Assembly (NCBI GenBank): GCA_002733805.1
Contig: NVXG01000029.1
Span: 55,499-119,498 of the forward strand
From: Robiginitomaculum sp.
GTDB lineage: Bacteria > Pseudomonadota > Alphaproteobacteria > Caulobacterales > Maricaulaceae
Reading direction: 5' to 3'
Length of the DNA: 64,000 nt
The translations under genes were made by a program, and so were the position numbers. Shown here piece by piece: positions 9,573 through 17,856 of the stretch. A model generated the notes under the pieces. The model worked only from the letters and a program-made list of their open reading frames with translations. It was not told the origin of the DNA and ran no database searches. Positions within the stretch are counted from its first letter, which is position 1; each line of letters begins with the position of its first letter.

Positions 9573-10325
9573 ATGCACCATATTCCGCGCCTTTATGTTG
9601 ATCAGGATCTGGCTGCGGGCCTGACTTTGGCCTTAAACGGGGAGCAATCCCATTATGTGGCCAAGGTCATGCGCCAAAGGGTCGGGGGCGTGTTGCGCCT
9701 GTTCAACGGTCGTGACGGGGAATGGAAATGCGAAATTACCAAAAGCGACCGAAAGCAGGTTGATTTAACGGTTGGAAGCTCGCAATTCCGAGCGCAAACC
9801 ATTTGTCCTGATCTGCACTTAGTTTTTGCGCCGATCAAACGGTCCAGAATGGAATTTATTGTCGAAAAAGCTACTGAACTAGGCGTGCGGCACATGCAAA
9901 TCGCCCGATCTGAATATGCCAACCAGAAAAGCGTTCGGTTGGAGCGCTTGCACAGCATCATGCGCGAAGCCGCCGAACAAACCGAGCGGCTTGATCTGCC
10001 CGATCTGGCGGCTGAAAGTTCATTGCAAGACTGGTTATCTGGGTGGACTGGCGGGAGAAACCTGATCTTTTGCGACGAAAGCGGGGCCGAAGGCGGATCT
10101 GGCACCCGTCCGATCTTGGATGCACTGAACGCTTCGCTTGAACATGAGCATTGCACCATTCTGATTGGCCCGGAGGGTGGGTTCTCTGCAACAGAACGCG
10201 CGCAAATTCGCAAACTGCCCTCGGCTATTCCGGTTTCACTGGGCCCGCGTATTTTGCGGGCCGATACCGCAGCCATTGCCGCTTTGAGCTTGGTGCAAGC
10301 CGTGCGGGGAGATTGGCGAAATTAA
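9573..10325 (+). CDS. rsmE: 16S rRNA (uracil-1498-N3)-methyltransferase RsmE
   Basis: RsmE methylates U1498 of 16S rRNA using S-adenosylmethionine. It has an N-terminal PUA-like domain (about residues 1-75) and a C-terminal SPOUT knot. The SPOUT motifs are KATELGVRHMQIARSEYA, LIGPEGGFSATERAQI and LGPRILRADTAAIAALSL. The ATG at 9573 gives 250 residues, the family's usual length. The frame extends upstream, but that part is antisense to ubiA and has no domain content. A GC-rich hairpin follows the stop. Confidence 0.95.
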   Translation: MHHIPRLYVDQDLAAGLTLALNGEQSHYVAKVMRQRVGGVLRLFNGRDGEWKCEITKSDRKQVDLTVGSSQFRAQTICPDLHLVFAPIKRSRMEFIVEKATELGVRHMQIARSEYANQKSVRLERLHSIMREAAEQTERLDLPDLAAESSLQDWLSGWTGGRNLIFCDESGAEGGSGTRPILDALNASLEHEHCTILIGPEGGFSATERAQIRKLPSAIPVSLGPRILRADTAAIAALSLVQAVRGDWRN

Positions 10326-10352
10326 CCGCATCACAAATTGATGAGGCTTAGT

Positions 10353-10374
10353 GCCCGGCCTTGTTCAGCCGGGC
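10353..10374 (+). terminator. Hairpin after rsmE, possible terminator
   Basis: GCCCGGC (10353-10359 region) pairs with GCCGGGC (10368-10374) around CTTGTTCA. The downstream tail TTAGGTTCTT is only moderately T-rich, so termination may be weak. Confidence 0.4.
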
Positions 10375-10422
10375 TTAGGTTCTTATATTGTCTCGGAAAT
10401 TCAAGGTGAATTGGGGAATGGC

Positions 10423-11784
10423 TTGGCCAATCAAAAAAAATCAAAAAGTATTGAATCCCGCGATGAAATGGTTGGGTGGATCGAAGACGGTTGCAAGCCC
10501 AAGGAAAAGTGGCGCATTGGTACCGAACACGAAAAATTCGGATTTCGGCTGAACGATCATGGCCCATTGCCCTATTCATGCGATGGGCCAAGCATTCGTA
10601 AAATGCTCGAAGGCATGCAGCGTTTTGGCTGGAAACCAATGATGGAAGAAGGTTTTCTGATCGGCTTGTTGCGCGATGGTGCATCGATTACCCTTGAACC
10701 GGGTGGTCAGTTTGAATTGTCCGGTGCGCCGCTGGGTGATATTCATGAAACCTGTTCCGAAGTGAACAGTCATTTGCGTGAAGTAAAGGAAGTTGCCGAC
10801 GAAATCGGGGCGGGTTTCATCGGATTGGGTTTTTCCCCGGTCTGGTCACTTGAAGATACTCCGATCATGCCCAAACCGCGCTATAAAATCATGCGGGACT
10901 ATATGCCCAAAGTCGGCCGTCTGGGTCATCAGATGATGTTTCGCTCATGTACGGTGCAGGTCAATCTCGATTTTGCTTCCGAAGCCGACATGGTGAAAAA
11001 AATGCGGGTGAGTTTGGCTTTGCAACCTATCGCCACCGCATTGTTTGCCAATTCACCCTTTGCCGATAATCGACCCAACGGGTTTTTGTCCTATCGCGGC
11101 TATGTCTGGGGCGATACTGACCCGGATCGTACCGGGATGTTGCCCTTTGCCTTTGAAGATGGAATGGGCTTCGAAGCTTACGTTGATTATGCGTTGAACG
11201 TGCCGATGTATTTTGTCAAACGAAACGGCAAATACCTGGATGCCACGGGCAAGAGCTTTCAGGATTTTCTGGATGGAAAACTTGATATTCTACCCGGTGA
11301 AAAACCGACTTTGGCCGATTGGGAAGATCATTTGTCCACCCTGTTTCCCGAAGTACGGCTGAAACAGTTTTTAGAAATGCGCGGTGCAGATGGCGGACCA
11401 TGGGACCGATTGTGCGCGCTGTCAGCCTTTTGGACTGGCTTGTTTTACCATCAACCTTCGTTGGATGCGGCGTGGGATCTGGTCAAAGATTGGGGCGAGC
11501 ACGAGCGCGAAGGTTTGCGTCGTACTGCGCCAACCATTGGATTGCGCGCCCCGTTTCGAAATACCAATTTGCAGAATATCGCCCTTCAGGTTTTGGAGCT
11601 GTCTCATGATGGCTTGAAGGCCAGAGGGCAAATGAATGCCTATGGGGAAAATGAAAGCCTGTTCTTACGTGAGATGGAGCAAATTGCCCGCGATGGAATT
11701 ACCCCGGCCGAGCGTCTGCTGGAATTGTATCGCGGCGAATGGGGCGGTGATCTGGATATGATTTTCAATGCCGCAGCCTATTGA
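10423..11784 (+). CDS. gshA: Glutamate-cysteine ligase (plant/alphaproteobacterial type)
   Basis: Catalyses the ATP-dependent joining of glutamate and cysteine, the first step of glutathione synthesis. The family motif WRIGTEHEKFGF is near the N-terminus. Also visible are ASITLEPGGQFELSGAP, the segment around GRLGHQMMFRSCTVQVNLDF and YRGYVWGDTDPDRTG, all typical of the class shared by plants and alphaproteobacteria. No ATG lies before the conserved core. TTG at 10423, preceded by GGGGA, gives 453 residues. The farther GTG at 10351 falls inside the rsmE hairpin and was rejected. TTG at 10411 is another option. Confidence 0.92.
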   Translation: MANQKKSKSIESRDEMVGWIEDGCKPKEKWRIGTEHEKFGFRLNDHGPLPYSCDGPSIRKMLEGMQRFGWKPMMEEGFLIGLLRDGASITLEPGGQFELSGAPLGDIHETCSEVNSHLREVKEVADEIGAGFIGLGFSPVWSLEDTPIMPKPRYKIMRDYMPKVGRLGHQMMFRSCTVQVNLDFASEADMVKKMRVSLALQPIATALFANSPFADNRPNGFLSYRGYVWGDTDPDRTGMLPFAFEDGMGFEAYVDYALNVPMYFVKRNGKYLDATGKSFQDFLDGKLDILPGEKPTLADWEDHLSTLFPEVRLKQFLEMRGADGGPWDRLCALSAFWTGLFYHQPSLDAAWDLVKDWGEHEREGLRRTAPTIGLRAPFRNTNLQNIALQVLELSHDGLKARGQMNAYGENESLFLREMEQIARDGITPAERLLELYRGEWGGDLDMIFNAAAY

Positions 11785-11865
11785 ATAGGACCCATACAAA
11801 AACTTCACTTGACGGATGAAGGTTTTTGCGTTCCCTTTTCGTTCTGATTTAACTGGAGAAAGAAC

Positions 11866-12249
11866 ATGCTTGGATATACGACTGTTGGGACCAATGATTT
11901 TAACAAGGCTGCGGCCTTTTACGACACGCTGCTGGCCGAAATGGGCGGCACCCGCATGATGGAAGATGAAAACTTCATCGCATGGAGCGCCAACCCTGCC
12001 GGTGGCGGGGCATTTTCGATCATTAGGCCCCATGATGGCAAAGCGGCCAGTGTCGGCAATGGTGTTATGTTTGCCTTTGCGGCAAATTCTACGGATTTGG
12101 TCGACAAAGTGTATGCCAAAGCCATCGAGTTGGGCGGAACCTGCGAAGGCAAGCCTGGACCGCGCGGCGAAAGCGGGTTTTATGCTGGATATTTCCGCGA
12201 TTTGGATGGCAATAAACTGAATGCGTTTTTCATGCCTGGTATGGAATAA
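11866..12249 (+). CDS. VOC-family (glyoxalase-fold) protein
   Basis: A 127-residue vicinal-oxygen-chelate protein. The first beta-alpha-beta unit is seen in the N-terminal half (MLGYTTVGTNDFNKAAAFYD) and the second ends in GYFRDLDGNKLNAFFM, typical of small glyoxalase/bleomycin-resistance-like proteins. The substrate cannot be told from sequence; many such proteins are uncharacterised. A good Shine-Dalgarno (GGAGAAAG) precedes the ATG and a strong terminator follows, so it is probably a single-gene transcript. Confidence 0.85.
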   Translation: MLGYTTVGTNDFNKAAAFYDTLLAEMGGTRMMEDENFIAWSANPAGGGAFSIIRPHDGKAASVGNGVMFAFAANSTDLVDKVYAKAIELGGTCEGKPGPRGESGFYAGYFRDLDGNKLNAFFMPGME

Positions 12250-12283
12250 TTTGCTCGCATTTCTTTAGAAGAAAAATTTGGAG

Positions 12284-12312
12284 GGGCAGGTCAATTGATC
12301 TGCCCTTTTTTC
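12284..12312 (+). terminator. Rho-independent terminator after the VOC gene
   Basis: GGGCAG (12284-12289) pairs with CTGCCC (12300-12305), and the stem continues inward through GTCA/TGAT with one wobble. Six T residues follow. Confidence 0.85.
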
Positions 12313-12427
12313 GTTTCAGAGTTTGGTTTTGTCTTGCATTAACAGGCTTGAGCCAATTGGTCTGCTGTGCTTTGGTGCGCGGTAACAATCAAGCGGCTGG
12401 AAAATCCAGCTACAAGGGGAAATTCTG

Positions 12428-14227
12428 ATGAATCTGTTTACTGTTGGCCTGATAATTACGCTTGTCACCGGAGCGCCGGTGCTTTGGCAATTGCGTAAAC
12501 ACCCGAAGGGTTTGTTCATCCTGTTTTTTGCAGAAATGTGGGAACGATTTTCCTATTATGGGATGCGCGGGCTTTTGGTTTTTTACCTCACCCAACACTT
12601 TTTGTTTTCGGATGACTACTCGCAAGGTCAATACGCAGCCTATACATCACTGGTTTATTTATTGCCGGTCATTGGCGGTTTTATTGCCGACAGGTTCTTG
12701 GGCACACGAAAAGCGATTGTTTTCGGCTCATTATTGTTAGTTGCCGGTCATGGCATGATGGCAATTGAGGGCGCTCCGGCGAAGCAATTACTGCAATATG
12801 GTGACAGCAGTTATGAGTTTGCCATTTCTGGCCGTTCAGCCAATCGCCAGGTCCGTTTGATGGTGGACGGCGCTGAATACGAATTTGGAGCAACAGAGAC
12901 CGGCGACCTTGAAATTAAGGATCTGCCGGTAACATCTACATTGCCGAGTGTATTGGCCAAGGGAAGCTATGAGTTAACTGTAGAAGGTCGTGATAAGGTA
13001 GACATATTCTTTTTGGCTTTAGCCCTGATCATCATGGGTGTCGGCTTTTTGAAAGCCAATATTTCCTCGATTGTTGGTCAGTTATATACCGAACATGATC
13101 CACGTCGCGATCCCGGCTTTACGTTATATTATTATGGAATCAACCTTGGGGCATTTTGGTCAGCTTTGCTATGCGGTTGGCTCGGCATGAATGTTGGTTG
13201 GTGGGCCGGGTTTGGTCTGGCCGGCCTTGGTATGTTGTTGGGTCTCGTGGTCTTTATTTTGGGCAAGCCACTGCTTGAAGGCCATGGAGAGCCACCAAAG
13301 CCTGAAGTTCTAAAAGAAAAAATTATTGGCCCGATCAATCGCGAATGGTGGATTTATATCCTTGGTATCTTGGGCGTAGGGGTTGTTTGGTTGCTCGTGC
13401 AGCGTCAAGAAATCGTCGGTTGGATGCTGGCGATTGGGACCATAGGTGTGCTGGGTTATCTGTTCTGGTTTATGTTCACCCAGATCGGCAAAGTACAGCG
13501 AGAGCGCATGTTACTGGCTCTGATTATGGTGGCAGCCGCTACCGTGTTCTGGACCATGTTTGAACAAGCTGGTTCCTCTATGAACCTATTTGCTCAACGG
13601 AATACAGAATTGTTGTACGGCGTTACTGCTGCCCAAACACAATCCTTTAACGCGGGCTTTATCTTGCTTATGGCCCCACTGTTCAGCTTTATTTGGGCTT
13701 GGCTTGGCTCTAAGGACAAGGATTTGAGCATTCCTATGAAATTCGCTTGGTCACTGATTTTGGTTGGCCTTGGATTTCTGTTCCTGGTTTGGGGCGGTAA
13801 TTTTGCCAACGACGCCTATCGTGTGCCTATGATTTTCCTTGCTGGTGCTTATTTGTTGCACACCATGGGTGAGTTGTTCATGTCACCAGTTGGTCTGTCG
13901 ATGATCACCCGGTTGTCGGCAGCCGCTGTGGTCTCGACGATGATGGCCGTATGGTTTCTGGCGTCGTCATTTGCCCAGTACCTTGGTGGTATGATTGCCA
14001 AAATGACCTCGTCCGAGACCGTAGCCGGGCAGGTGCTGGATCCCAAAGGTTCGCTTGAGACATATTTGGAGGTTTTTCAGATGATCGGGATATGGGCCAT
14101 CGGGATTGGCATCTTCTTTATGGCGATTAGTTTCTTCATCAAAAAATGGTCTCATGATGAAGCCGATGTAAATGTGGATGGTTTCACGAAAGAAGAGTTG
14201 AAGGCCAAAGCCGCAAGCAAGGCGTAA
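12428..14227 (+). CDS. POT/PTR-family proton:oligopeptide symporter with extra soluble domain
   Basis: A proton-coupled di/tripeptide importer of the major facilitator superfamily. The diagnostic ExxER motif is present in FAEMWERFSYYGMRGLLVFYL (residues 34-54), and the next conserved loop is GGFIADRFLGTRKAI. At 599 residues it is about 100 longer than the usual bacterial family member. The excess lies mainly at residues 116-190, between the third and fourth membrane helices, as a hydrophilic, beta-rich stretch with no membrane segment. The rest is hydrophobic helices. A symmetric terminator separates it from the convergent TonB receptor. Confidence 0.92.
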   Translation: MNLFTVGLIITLVTGAPVLWQLRKHPKGLFILFFAEMWERFSYYGMRGLLVFYLTQHFLFSDDYSQGQYAAYTSLVYLLPVIGGFIADRFLGTRKAIVFGSLLLVAGHGMMAIEGAPAKQLLQYGDSSYEFAISGRSANRQVRLMVDGAEYEFGATETGDLEIKDLPVTSTLPSVLAKGSYELTVEGRDKVDIFFLALALIIMGVGFLKANISSIVGQLYTEHDPRRDPGFTLYYYGINLGAFWSALLCGWLGMNVGWWAGFGLAGLGMLLGLVVFILGKPLLEGHGEPPKPEVLKEKIIGPINREWWIYILGILGVGVVWLLVQRQEIVGWMLAIGTIGVLGYLFWFMFTQIGKVQRERMLLALIMVAAATVFWTMFEQAGSSMNLFAQRNTELLYGVTAAQTQSFNAGFILLMAPLFSFIWAWLGSKDKDLSIPMKFAWSLILVGLGFLFLVWGGNFANDAYRVPMIFLAGAYLLHTMGELFMSPVGLSMITRLSAAAVVSTMMAVWFLASSFAQYLGGMIAKMTSSETVAGQVLDPKGSLETYLEVFQMIGIWAIGIGIFFMAISFFIKKWSHDEADVNVDGFTKEELKAKAASKA

Positions 14228-14259
14228 TCAAGTAGGCCAACTGAAACCACTAACAAAGA

Positions 14260-14291
14260 AAAAGCCGCCTCGGTATTGAGGCGGCTTTTTT
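14260..14291. terminator. Bidirectional terminator between peptide transporter and TonB receptor
   Basis: AAAGCCGCCTC (14261-14271) and GAGGCGGCTTT (14278-14288) form an 11-bp stem around GGTATT. T residues follow on the plus strand and on the minus strand, so it can serve both convergent genes. Confidence 0.88.
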
Positions 14292-14319
14292 ATTGGGACC
14301 CGGTAGCAGGCTCGGCGTG

Positions 14320-16401
14320 TTAGAACGTGCCGCGCAAATTGATCCTGAAGACCTGACCACGATTAATGCGTCGAACTTCAGAGAAACTGACAAGTCCCAA
14401 GTTCCTTGGACCGTTAAACCGGGTCCGGTCCCGCTGAAATTGTACGTTGAAGACATTATCGACGCTGAGTTTGATGGTAACGCCTTTCCACCGGGTGGTT
14501 TCAGCGAAAATATTCAAATTGCCATGGCCCATGGACTGAGTTTGTTGGGTAAACAAGAAGGCGGCTTGAAAAGCCGATCGTTTGAAATAGTCAAATCCCC
14601 AAGCCATTTTCCAATCTGTTAGTTCTTGGCGAAAATCAATAGAGAAGAAGTCATCAACCCGAAACGACTGCACGCGGCTGAGTCCGGTTAGGGGATCGGT
14701 TACGGACGAATCTCCGAAACCACCTTCCAAGGTTAAAATGCCGTCTTTCAAGCCGATCCGATCGGTCGGTATGCGTGCTTCGGCGCGGACCTGCCATGTC
14801 TTGCCAGAGCCAATATTGCCCGGCGCGTCGAATTGTAAATTGATCGGTACCTGATCGCGAACATCCGATATCCAGCGGTGATTACCGGACAGGATCAACA
14901 CACCTTTTTCGCCATATTTGCGTTCAAACTCAAAGTCGACTTTCCAGGTGGTGTCTGGGCGCAGTTCCACATTGCCCACATTGGTTTGGTTGTCGGTTAC
15001 GTTGACGGATGTGGCAAAATCCTGAAAATTCAATTGGCCGACTTCACGCCGAAACCCAACCCGCAATTGATCTCGTTCATTTCGATCCCAGGTAATATCC
15101 ATACTGGGTTTCAGAAACCGAAATTCTTGTGAATTGGACGCATCCCCGCTTTGGCTGATTTCTGATATTTCGTATTTCATGCCGGTCTCGAAAGTCCAGT
15201 TAGACAATGGTTTGGCAATCCAGGAAAAAGCTGCTTCGGCCCGCTTTTCCTCAACTTTGGTGTTGGCCACTGGCAGCACAATGGTTTGAAATCCACTTCC
15301 AGTATCTTGCGAGACATCCAGCCCGGCTTTTAACCAGTTGTAAGCGCCTTCAATACTGGCTTCAAAGCTGTTTTTGGCATCGCGTTCCCAGTTAAAAACC
15401 GAACGCAATATGCTTTCATTGGTGGCTTCGCTTGAAAGTATTCGGGTGGCGTTGTTAAAACCATTTGTGTCGAAGGTCTCAAAAATATCATCAAACTCAT
15501 TCAAGCGATTGGTTTGCAGAAATATGAACTTAATCGACCGGTTGTCGCCCAGTTTGTGCTCAAAATCACCACCAATTTCGCCACCGTCTCCGGCGTTGTC
15601 GGCTCTGGCAAAATCAAACCGGTCAAATACCAGTTCACTGCCGCCAGGAACGGTAATTTCAGATGTTTTGTTGCGGCGCCAAGTCCAGTTCCAGTACTTT
15701 GCGTTCAGGTTCAGGGTGTCCCCATTGGGGAATTTACGAGCCAAACTGAAATAGGGTTGCCATTTTTGAAAATGTCGCTGGTTTCGCTCGTCGAATTGTT
15801 CGCTCAGCGCGCCCGTGGCGTTTGACCGTTCTCTTGTTGTGAGGTTGCGAGCTGTATGGCCATTTCTCTCCAAGCCTAGTGTTATATCTGCGCCCCATGC
15901 TTTGAAAGTTTGGACGATTTCTCCAGTAGGGAAAAATACGTTTTTAGCTTCTGAGGTAAAGGTAATGTCCCACGTAGTTTGGCTGCTATTGCTGCCAGTC
16001 AGCAGGACCACATTGACGACCCGGGTCTGGCCGCGCATGTCCATGCCCGCCACCGAGCCGCGAACCAGTTCAATCCGATCAACCCGCTCAATAGCAATGC
16101 GGCGCAATACTGAGGAAAGCGACGTTGACTTGGTGCTGGGGCGTTCCCCATCAATCAGTACATTGCCGGCTGTGCCGCCAAACCCACGAGCATTATCGCC
16201 CTCTTCAATGGAAAAACCCGGAACCTGTCGGACCATGTCAAAGGCAGTTACCGGATTATATACCTCAAAGAAGGTTGGTGGGTAGGCAACGATATTTTCA
16301 TTGCCATTTGCCTCTTGTGCGCCAGCGGAGCCGGACAACAATCCAACGGCTGCGGCACCGGCCATCAGTGCTCGTAAATAGGTATTCTTTTCAAAACTCA
16401 T
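14320..16401 (-). CDS. TonB-dependent outer membrane receptor
   Basis: An outer-membrane beta-barrel receptor powered by TonB. A signal peptide (RALMAGAAAVGLLSGSAGAQ) starts the mature protein. A plug domain follows, with the segments NPVTAFDMVRQVPGFSIEEG, NVLIDGERPSTKS and RIELVRGSVAGMDMRGQTRV. A barrel of alternating polar and apolar strands ends in a terminal Phe (RINLRGTF). The ATG at 16401 has AGGGG upstream and places the signal peptide at the start, giving 693 residues; a 17-residue extension upstream is unlikely. The substrate is unknown. No periplasmic STN domain is visible, so direct sigma/anti-sigma signalling is not indicated. Confidence 0.9.
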   Translation of the reverse strand: MSFEKNTYLRALMAGAAAVGLLSGSAGAQEANGNENIVAYPPTFFEVYNPVTAFDMVRQVPGFSIEEGDNARGFGGTAGNVLIDGERPSTKSTSLSSVLRRIAIERVDRIELVRGSVAGMDMRGQTRVVNVVLLTGSNSSQTTWDITFTSEAKNVFFPTGEIVQTFKAWGADITLGLERNGHTARNLTTRERSNATGALSEQFDERNQRHFQKWQPYFSLARKFPNGDTLNLNAKYWNWTWRRNKTSEITVPGGSELVFDRFDFARADNAGDGGEIGGDFEHKLGDNRSIKFIFLQTNRLNEFDDIFETFDTNGFNNATRILSSEATNESILRSVFNWERDAKNSFEASIEGAYNWLKAGLDVSQDTGSGFQTIVLPVANTKVEEKRAEAAFSWIAKPLSNWTFETGMKYEISEISQSGDASNSQEFRFLKPSMDITWDRNERDQLRVGFRREVGQLNFQDFATSVNVTDNQTNVGNVELRPDTTWKVDFEFERKYGEKGVLILSGNHRWISDVRDQVPINLQFDAPGNIGSGKTWQVRAEARIPTDRIGLKDGILTLEGGFGDSSVTDPLTGLSRVQSFRVDDFFSIDFRQELTDWKMAWGFDYFKRSAFQAAFLFTQQTQSMGHGNLNIFAETTRWKGVTIKLSVDNVFNVQFQRDRTRFNGPRNLGLVSFSEVRRINRGQVFRINLRGTF

Positions 16402-16501
16402 ACTCAAACGTCCCCTTGATTTGAGGCCAGCATTTCGCCGAGCCGAGGACAATTCAAGTTACCATACGTACAGGTGGGTTAAGAATTGGACAGGTTGCAA
16501 G

Positions 16502-17140
16502 TTACCGTTTGGACAGCATGTCAAAAACATCATCCATCAATGAGCCATCCCCATCCGCATCCAGCATGGCGGCCAGCGGGTTGGATGCAGTTTTTTTACG
16601 GGCACCACCGAACAAGGAACCAGCCAGAGAACCCAGTAGACCGCCGCCAGAAGCGCGACCACCACCGGCTGCACCCATGGCACCGGTGATGATGTCCATC
16701 ATGCCCGGTTGGGCGGTCTGCTTGCCCAGCGAGCCCATCGCCATGGCCGCAACCATGGGCAGCATCTGCTTTAACACACTGTCGCTGATCCCGGTCTGTG
16801 CGGCGGCGCGACTGGCGACTTCTCGGCTAACCTGTTTGGAACCTAGCAAGTGGCCCAAAATGGCATTGCCTTCATTGCGGGCTTCGGGCTGGGAAAATTG
16901 GCTGGCATCATCAATATATTGCTGGTGATTGCCTTTTTGTAAGGCCCCCAACAAAGAGGACAATCCGTCAGGCTGGGCAATATTGCGCTTCATGCCGGAT
17001 GAAATGGCCGGTAACAGCGCCTTGACCGCCATACTGGCCGCCGCATTGTCCAATCCAAATTGTTTGCCCAGATTGCCGATTGCACTGCCACCTTGGGCCT
17101 GTGCCAGCATGTCGAGTAAATTCAGCCCTGCCATTTTCAT
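16502..17140 (-). CDS. DUF937-family protein
   Basis: A 212-residue protein of the DUF937 type, whose function is not established. The N-terminal NLLDMLAQAQGG and the helix-rich repeats (VKALLPAISSGMKRNI; ILGHLLGSKQVSREVASRAA) are typical. A Gly-Ala-rich region follows, then a C-terminal DADGDGSLMDDVFDML with a calcium-loop-like Asp pattern, also usual for this family. There is no signal peptide. It is on the same strand as the TonB receptor, 100 bp upstream, and could share its transcript. Confidence 0.85.
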   Translation of the reverse strand: MKMAGLNLLDMLAQAQGGSAIGNLGKQFGLDNAAASMAVKALLPAISSGMKRNIAQPDGLSSLLGALQKGNHQQYIDDASQFSQPEARNEGNAILGHLLGSKQVSREVASRAAAQTGISDSVLKQMLPMVAAMAMGSLGKQTAQPGMMDIITGAMGAAGGGRASGGGLLGSLAGSLFGGARKKTASNPLAAMLDADGDGSLMDDVFDMLSKR

Positions 17141-17410
17141 TCTCCAATATCAAATCCAATGCGCGCGGATTATTTTTTTGAGGTTGCCAATTTATTTTTT
17201 GAAATTGTAAGTCGGAATTGGCCAAAAGCCCATAAAAATTACTGTAAAAGGACACAAAACCAAATTGAATGGCAGAATTTACGCTGTTTCTGTATTTACC
17301 CTGCAAATAAAGCGGTGCATTGCCCGGCTCTAAGGTGCCGTTCTCACGACGAAAGTGTTTTCCCTCCAAACGAGCAAACTCCTTTGCTGTATATGAATTC
17401 AACCGGGACT

Positions 17411-17444
17411 GGGTTTCAAAGGTTTAACTCCTGATTTGAAACCC
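17411..17444. repeat. Inverted repeat at the broken edge of repeat copy A
   Basis: GGGTTTCAAA (17411-17420) and TTTGAAACCC (17435-17444) form a perfect 10-bp stem with a 14-base loop, followed on the plus strand by TGTTTT. It lies where similarity between copies A and B of the duplicated region is lost. It could be a terminator or a recombination or excision scar. Confidence 0.6.
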
Positions 17445-17454
17445 TGTTTTCCAT
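17416..17454 (-). pseudogene. Truncated copy of the start of the small Rep-like gene
   Basis: On the minus strand the frame reads MENRVSNQELNL then stop. The intact gene at 18645-18989 begins MRKGISNQQLTY, and the DNA around both starts aligns as well. Copy A therefore carries the first dozen codons of a second copy of that gene and nothing more. The remainder has been lost or replaced. Confidence 0.55.
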
Positions 17455-17647
17455 ACCCATTTTAGGAAATGCAGAGCGGTGCAGGATTGTTTGGAATTAT
17501 CCCCACGGGGTGATTGTCAACGTCTGTCATTAAGGGCCCGCCCAGACCAATTTATCTGTCGATTGATTGTCATTGTCTGTCGACAAGCCTGTTTTAAGTG
17601 TCGGGGAAATCGAATTTGTGACAATGGGACTGACAATCAATGTGACA
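17423..17647. repeat. Direct repeat, copy A (with 53-bp extra segment)
   Basis: Copy A aligns with copy B (18955-19129) in the same orientation. The best-preserved block is 17577-17647 against 19059-19129: 71 bases each with about five mismatches by eye. A weaker block, 17459-17527 against 18994-19063, aligns outside it. Copy A has about 53 additional bases (17528-17580) bounded by near-identical GATTGTCAACGTCTGTC and GATTGTCATTGTCTGTC, which suggests an internal duplication. The whole repeat is dense in TGTC/GACA. Confidence 0.85.
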
Positions 17648-17764
17648 GGTAACCAAGGAGAAATAACGTACTAATATCGGACGCGGGCAGGCGCAAAGAA
17701 AAAGCCGACGCAACCTCGCAAGGCATTTTCTGATCGTGTGAAGAAAACAACCAGTAAGGAGGCC

Positions 17765-17851
17765 ATGAACAGGGCATCAAAAGAAGCCAGAAAACAGGCA
17801 CAAAAAGAACGTGAACGAGGGCGGGGCAATTCTGGAAGGGCGAAGTTTTAG
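17765..17851 (+). CDS. Possible very small basic ORF
   Basis: A 28-codon frame starting at ATG 17765 is preceded by an excellent Shine-Dalgarno (AAGGAGG), although the spacing is very short. The product is Lys/Arg/Gln-rich (NRASKEARKQAQKERERGRG). The same frame is open upstream to about 17672 with a similar basic composition and contains a GTG at 17738. It may be a real small protein, or the tail of a broken gene next to repeat copy A. I do not recognise it. Confidence 0.3.
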   Translation: MNRASKEARKQAQKERERGRGNSGRAKF

Positions 17852-17856
17852 AGAGT

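Larger units (their letters stand above)
17141..17764. other. Long non-coding stretch holding repeat copy A
   Basis: Between the DUF937 gene and the small plus-strand ORF there are more than 600 bases without a convincing gene. The stretch contains the presumed DUF937 promoter (17141 upward), an inverted repeat at 17411-17444, a truncated 12-codon ORF start at 17416-17454, and copy A of the duplicated region, which is dense in TGTC/GACA tetramers. A minus-strand reading frame at 16968-17402 overlaps the DUF937 gene and was not accepted. Confidence 0.6.

Noticed and set aside
10351..10422. GTG at 10351 as start of glutamate-cysteine ligase
   Set aside because: It lies within the GC-rich hairpin following rsmE and would add residues with no counterpart in the family.
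16968..17402. 144-codon minus-strand frame upstream of and overlapping the DUF937 gene
   Set aside because: More than a third overlaps the DUF937 gene in another frame, there is no recognisable domain, and its composition looks non-coding. The part upstream of 17140 remains unexplained.
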